Origin: an uncultured Flammeovirgaceae bacterium
GTDB lineage: Bacteria; Bacteroidota; Bacteroidia; Cytophagales; Cyclobacteriaceae
Assembly: GCA_946480685.1 (NCBI GenBank)
Contig: CAMLLI010000173.1
Span: 1 to 7,690, forward strand
Reading direction: 5' to 3'
DNA: 7,690 bases
Shown: positions 4,080 through 7,690 of the stretch, piece after piece
Position numbering within the stretch: position 1 is the first letter of the stretch
How the letters are laid out: each line of letters begins with the position of its first letter
Notes under the pieces: generated by a model
The model's database searches: none
The model's input: only the letters and a program-made list of their open reading frames with translations
Told to the model about the DNA's origin: nothing
Program-made: the position numbers and the translations under genes

Positions 4080-6968
4080 TTATTCGTCATCCGCCGTAAT
4101 GTGTGTTTCGATGTAGAAATGCTCGTTGTCTACTTCAAAATGCATGGCCGACATATTTTTAATGGTCGTGGATTTCCAGGTTGTGACAGGATATATAAAT
4201 GTATACTGCTCAGGAGCAATAGTTGCTTTTACCGGCATACTGAACTCCTTTACATCTGCTTGCCAGCGATACGTTACCAACAGATCGTTCCCCTTCTGTT
4301 TCAGTTTTACTTCCAGCGTTGGAATCTTCGTATAGTGTAAATACTGCCGGAACAGATAGGTATAGTCTGTACAGGTATATTGGTTGATGAAGCGAATCAG
4401 ATCGTCAGCCGAAAGTGTCTGGTAACGGAAATGTGCTTGTATAGCCCGCAGCAAATTTATCCACAGCGTATCATTGTCCAACACATGGCGGAATGTGTGC
4501 AGCATGGAAGAACCTTTGCTATACATATCGCCAATGTCGTAGTGAATGTGGTTTACATCATATATACCGGTTACCGGTTCGCGGTTCCTTGCTTGTTGAT
4601 ATTGATTCAGCATTTCATCCAATGCTTCATCTTCGCCAAACCGACAGCCTATTACCAATGCTTCTGCATAGGTAGCGAAGGCTTCGTGCATCCACATGTC
4701 GGCAATGTCTTTGCAACTGATGGCGTTACCCCACCACTCGTGCGCAGCTTCATGCCACAGTAACGGATTGGTATCGCCCGAGTTGGCTGCTGTAATTTTT
4801 CCGATACACACACCACTCTGGTGCTCCATGGGATATATACTTTCCAATAAGGTAAAACCATCGCGTGGAAAAGGATACTTGCCGAAGTAGTTCTCAAAGC
4901 ACCGTAACATGGGCTTCACTTGTTTGAACAGTGTCTCCGCCCTTGCTTTATTGTACTTCATTACATAGTAATCCAGCGTGAGCGTATCGTCCTGTATATA
5001 TACATCCTGCAGGTGCTCATATATTCCGATGGAGAACGTTACGTTGTAGTTGTTAATCGGGTAGCTCACGTACCATTCATAGCGCATATTATTTCCCGGC
5101 ATAGGGGTTTTGCGTAGAAGCCTGCCGTTGGATATTTCAGTAAACTGTTCCGGTACGGTGATCCAGATCTTCATGCTGTCAGGCTCATCGGAAAGGTGAT
5201 CTTTATTCGGCCACCACAAACTTGCTCCTGAACCCTGACACACCACTTGTGCCCACGGATTGCCCAACGAATCTTGATCCCACAGCACACCGCCATACAT
5301 GGGTATAGACCAATCCGGAACCTGCGGTATGCCTTGATAGTATATAGTAATTTCTGCTTCGGCTCCCATTTGCAATTCATGCGGCAGTGTAACAAAAACA
5401 GCATTGTATTCGCGCGTATAGGCCAGGGGTTGGTTGTGATACAGGATTTTGTCGATCTGCATATTCGCGTACAGGTCAACCTGCATTTTATTGAACGGTG
5501 CTGTCGCTTTAAAGCGCATCCTGTTGTTTCCTTTAATAGAATGCTTGTCCATATCCACGGCTACATCAAGGTGATAGAAGGTGACGTCATAACACGAACG
5601 CAGCGGAGATAATTTTCCGCGCAGCGTATCAGCTCTTGTAAAACCATTTTGCCTGTTCGATACCCGTACCGCTGGTTTACCTTGTGCTGGTTTATTTTCT
5701 TTTTGTGGATCGGCAGCGCTTGTTTTTTTCAGCGAGTCGGGTATAGGCTTTAGTATATTATAGTTTTCCCAGAAGGCGTCATCGGCTTCGTTTCCCGTTA
5801 ACTGATTCATCGATGTCCAATGGGAACCTATATTTCCGTTCTCAAATGGTTTTACGCTATCTGTCTTTACATCGGTTATTACAAGGTGCATATCCGCCAG
5901 CCATAAGCGGTCTTTCATGTCTCGTTTGTTACTGTTGAGCAGCGATTCCCAATGCCGGTGTGCATAGCTCAGATACCATCTTCCCCGATAGGGTTTATAA
6001 TGAAATGTATAGCTGAATTTTGAAAAATCAAGTCGCGCACGAATTACCTTCGACATAATGCTATACGCGAGCCCGCCTTTACCATGGCGGTTCAGATAAC
6101 GTATTCCCTGCGGACTGCATTGAAAATCCATTCGTACAATGGCCCTCGATGCTTCATCGATAAACAACTTGGCCTGGATCATCGCTTTGCGTGCACGCTC
6201 TTTAGGAACTATATCAATGACAAGCAGGTCGCGATCGTCTTCACGAATAGTACCGGTATAGTCATACTGGTAATACCGAAAGTTCTCTGCGTTAAGCGGA
6301 CTGAATTTAGCCCCGTTATATTGTACGAAGTCATCGCCCAGTGTACCGCGTGCGCCATTGGCAACATTGCTGATCCAGTTATAGAATTGTGGATCACTGG
6401 AGTGATCAATAGTTTTCTTTCTGCCTTTGATGATGCGGACGCGGTCTGCAAACGTCTTGTTCTCACGCATCACTTTGTAAATGTCGAGCACCGATTCATT
6501 AAAAGCGAGTTCATAGTCTCCCAGCCATAAATGTTCGCGGTAAAACGCAGTGAGCTGCGCTGCGGACGTATCGTAATTCTCCGGAATTTTTGCGAGTACT
6601 TTTTTGATCAGTGAAAGACCGGTCTCAACGTTCACCGTTACTTCATTCAGTTGTATCGCTACCGGTTCAAGGTATAGCCGTAGCGTTGTACGGTTTTGTG
6701 ATGGAATAGCGGTGTGGCTTGTTTTATAGCCGACACTGGACACGACAAGGATGTCGCTAGCGGAAGTCTCGGGAATCTTCAGCACAAATTCACCGGCAGC
6801 ATTGGACACCGTGCCTGTACTTTGAGCTTTGAGGTAAACACTGGCGAACGGTATAGGCTGATCCGTTTTGGTATCTACAATTTTGCCGGATACAATAACG
6901 AAAGATGCCTGCGCAAGAATGTTAAAACTGATTGCGAGCAGTAATGCGAGAAGCGTTGAACGTTTCAT
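4080..6968 (-). CDS. Exported M1-type zinc metallopeptidase with N-terminal carboxypeptidase-regulatory-like domain
   Basis: The 962-residue protein starts with a signal peptide (MKRSTLLALLLAISFNILAQ). Residues about 25-110 form a carboxypeptidase-regulatory-like beta-sandwich (VSGKIVDTKTDQPIPFASV...). Residues about 115-395 resemble the conserved region that often follows this domain in Bacteroidota. A Lys/Pro/Gln-rich linker (about 412-435) leads to the M1 aminopeptidase fold. There the zinc site is HEAAH (739-743) with the third ligand Glu in WMHEAF (762). YPMEHQSG (712-719) stands in for the GxMEN exopeptidase motif, and Y816 in MYSKGSSML is the likely catalytic tyrosine. It probably cleaves peptides in the periplasm or at the cell surface. 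I chose the ATG at 6968; an upstream in-frame TTG at 6989 would add seven residues ahead of the signal peptide. Catalytic residues are intact. No link to the sulfur genes is evident. Confidence 0.88.
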   Translation of the reverse strand: MKRSTLLALLLAISFNILAQASFVIVSGKIVDTKTDQPIPFASVYLKAQSTGTVSNAAGEFVLKIPETSASDILVVSSVGYKTSHTAIPSQNRTTLRLYLEPVAIQLNEVTVNVETGLSLIKKVLAKIPENYDTSAAQLTAFYREHLWLGDYELAFNESVLDIYKVMRENKTFADRVRIIKGRKKTIDHSSDPQFYNWISNVANGARGTLGDDFVQYNGAKFSPLNAENFRYYQYDYTGTIREDDRDLLVIDIVPKERARKAMIQAKLFIDEASRAIVRMDFQCSPQGIRYLNRHGKGGLAYSIMSKVIRARLDFSKFSYTFHYKPYRGRWYLSYAHRHWESLLNSNKRDMKDRLWLADMHLVITDVKTDSVKPFENGNIGSHWTSMNQLTGNEADDAFWENYNILKPIPDSLKKTSAADPQKENKPAQGKPAVRVSNRQNGFTRADTLRGKLSPLRSCYDVTFYHLDVAVDMDKHSIKGNNRMRFKATAPFNKMQVDLYANMQIDKILYHNQPLAYTREYNAVFVTLPHELQMGAEAEITIYYQGIPQVPDWSIPMYGGVLWDQDSLGNPWAQVVCQGSGASLWWPNKDHLSDEPDSMKIWITVPEQFTEISNGRLLRKTPMPGNNMRYEWYVSYPINNYNVTFSIGIYEHLQDVYIQDDTLTLDYYVMKYNKARAETLFKQVKPMLRCFENYFGKYPFPRDGFTLLESIYPMEHQSGVCIGKITAANSGDTNPLLWHEAAHEWWGNAISCKDIADMWMHEAFATYAEALVIGCRFGEDEALDEMLNQYQQARNREPVTGIYDVNHIHYDIGDMYSKGSSMLHTFRHVLDNDTLWINLLRAIQAHFRYQTLSADDLIRFINQYTCTDYTYLFRQYLHYTKIPTLEVKLKQKGNDLLVTYRWQADVKEFSMPVKATIAPEQYTFIYPVTTWKSTTIKNMSAMHFEVDNEHFYIETHITADDE

Positions 6969-6996
6969 GATTGTTTTATTTTTTAACAAAACAATC
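6969..6996 (-). promoter_or_regulatory. 9-bp inverted repeat abutting the peptidase start codon
   Basis: GATTGTTTT (6996-6988 on the minus strand) and AAAACAATC (6977-6969) are perfect inverted repeats separated by 10 bases. The second arm ends directly before the ATG at 6968. The hairpin would enclose the A-rich ribosome-binding stretch (TTAAAAAATAAAAC), so it could modulate translation. It is weak (7 of 9 pairs are A-U or T-A), and chance occurrence in A/T-rich sequence is possible. Confidence 0.4.
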
Positions 6997-7016
6997 CGTT
7001 TCTATACCCTAAATCT

Positions 7017-7036
7017 TCTCAAATCCGGATTTGAGA
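7017..7036. promoter_or_regulatory. Perfect 20-base palindrome between the AraC gene and the peptidase gene
   Basis: TCTCAAATCC is followed immediately by its exact reverse complement, with no spacer. It lies 28 bases past the AraC-type stop codon and 48 bases before the peptidase start. No U-tract follows on the minus strand, and a zero-spacer dyad favours a dimeric protein site over a terminator. The membrane-anchored AraC regulator next door is not an obvious partner, because AraC proteins usually bind direct repeats. Confidence 0.45.
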
Positions 7037-7064
7037 GATATTCGAACGTGTTTTTCTTAGTGTC

Positions 7065-7690
7065 TCAAGCTGTCTTTCGCAATTGCTGGTTCATATATTC
7101 CCGTGGAGACATACCCGCTATATTTTTAAAGGCCCGTTGAAAGGTTGCTTGCGAATTGAATCCCGCTTCGAGTGCCATGCCATAGATAGTGAGATTTCCG
7201 TTGCTTTGTGCCATCAGTTTTTCCTGCACCTCCTGCACGCGGTATCCGTTCACGAAATCGTTGAAACTCTTTTCAACATGCTGGTTTAGCACAGACGAGA
7301 TCGTTTTGGAAGATATACCGGTATGCGCAGCCACTTTGCTCACCGTGAGTTCGGGGTCGAGGTATAGTTTATCTACTTCCATGGCATGTCTCAATTTAAT
7401 GAGCGACTCTTCTGTGTGCGAAGGATCTGGTAAATTCGCAGACGGTATCTGTCGGTATATCTGCTGCGTACGATGATAGCCAGCCAGGGCGATCCAATAT
7501 ATAAAAAAGACCAAGCCGATCTCGATGGGATAATAATATTCCGCAGCATTAAATTTAATAATATGAGGTGCGAGTATCGTCAACGGCCAGGCTATACCTA
7601 AAACGATCATGCAGGCGAGTAGTGCTTTAATCCATCGGCGAACAATCAGCTGTGCTTCTTTGGAAATCAACCGAATGGTATCTGACTTCT
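7065..7690 (-). CDS. Membrane-anchored AraC-family transcriptional regulator, C-terminal part (5' end outside the window)
   Basis: About 208 codons are visible. The frame remains open to the window edge with no stop, so the gene is cut off; the TTG at 7670 is only the first possible start inside the window. The visible part begins with two hydrophobic segments (ALLACMIVLGIAWPLTILA and IEIGLVFFIYWIALAGY) that look like the last helices of a multi-pass N-terminal membrane domain. A linker leads to a C-terminal AraC DNA-binding domain with two helix-turn-helix units: TVSKVAAHTGISSKTISSVL, then the recognition region with GFNSQATFQRAFKNIAGMSPREYM, the classic second AraC signature. Such membrane-bound AraC regulators are frequent in Bacteroidota. 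The ligand is unknown. It lies 96 bases upstream of the peptidase gene on the same strand and could be co-transcribed with it. Confidence 0.85.
   Translation of the reverse strand, partial: KSDTIRLISKEAQLIVRRWIKALLACMIVLGIAWPLTILAPHIIKFNAAEYYYPIEIGLVFFIYWIALAGYHRTQQIYRQIPSANLPDPSHTEESLIKLRHAMEVDKLYLDPELTVSKVAAHTGISSKTISSVLNQHVEKSFNDFVNGYRVQEVQEKLMAQSNGNLTIYGMALEAGFNSQATFQRAFKNIAGMSPREYMNQQLRKTA

Noticed and set aside
4652..4897. Open frames inside the peptidase gene on both strands
   Set aside because: They overlap the catalytic region of a convincing metallopeptidase frame and encode no coherent domain.
6969..6989. TTG start seven codons upstream for the peptidase
   Set aside because: The ATG at 6968 gives a well-formed signal peptide at once and is preceded by A-rich sequence; the TTG extension adds nothing.
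1..7690. tRNA, rRNA, CRISPR arrays, insertion sequences or attachment sites
   Set aside because: I looked for cloverleaf-like segments, regular repeat-spacer patterns, transposase genes and terminal inverted repeats, and found none.

Overview
The window most likely comes from a Bacteroidota bacterium, probably Chitinophagales or a related order (the rank below phylum is a guess). The clues are two promoters of the Bacteroidota type (TTG or TTTG, 19 bases, then TAnnTTTG or a near match), A-rich sequence before start codons instead of Shine-Dalgarno sites, an M1 peptidase with an N-terminal carboxypeptidase-regulatory-like domain, and a membrane-anchored AraC-type regulator. All convincing genes lie on the minus strand.

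Reading in the direction of transcription (high to low coordinates): (1) 7690-7065 is the C-terminal part of a membrane-anchored AraC-family regulator that runs off the window edge. (2) A 96-base gap holds a perfect 20-base palindrome and a 9-bp inverted repeat that abuts the next start codon. (3) 6968-4080 encodes an exported M1-type zinc metallopeptidase fused behind a carboxypeptidase-regulatory-like domain. (4) 4079-3552 is a dense regulatory region. It holds a promoter, an inverted-repeat operator over the promoter, a SAM-I (S-box) riboswitch, a 29-codon leader ORF ending in a cysteine cluster, and a GC-rich hairpin. (5) 3551-2703 is a PhyH-family Fe(II)/2-oxoglutarate dioxygenase. (6) 2656-1721 is an ATP-grasp protein, probably in the same operon. 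(7) 1720-1372 carries a second copy of the same operator and promoter arrangement, followed by a strongly folded 5' leader. (8) 1371-94 is a YeiH/UPF0324 membrane transporter, followed by a terminator-like hairpin at 52-23.

The main result is a small sulfur-responsive regulon. Two transcription units, dioxygenase plus ATP-grasp and the UPF0324 transporter, share an almost identical operator (TTGTCTA-N9-TAGACAA) placed over the -7 element. The first unit adds a SAM riboswitch and a Cys/Met-rich leader peptide, so three sulfur-related signals appear to be stacked on enzymes not normally linked to methionine synthesis. The enzymes' substrate cannot be read from the sequence. Plausible roles are scavenging sulfur from an organosulfur compound, or making or modifying a sulfur-containing metabolite during sulfur limitation. 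The peptidase and the AraC regulator look unrelated to this module.
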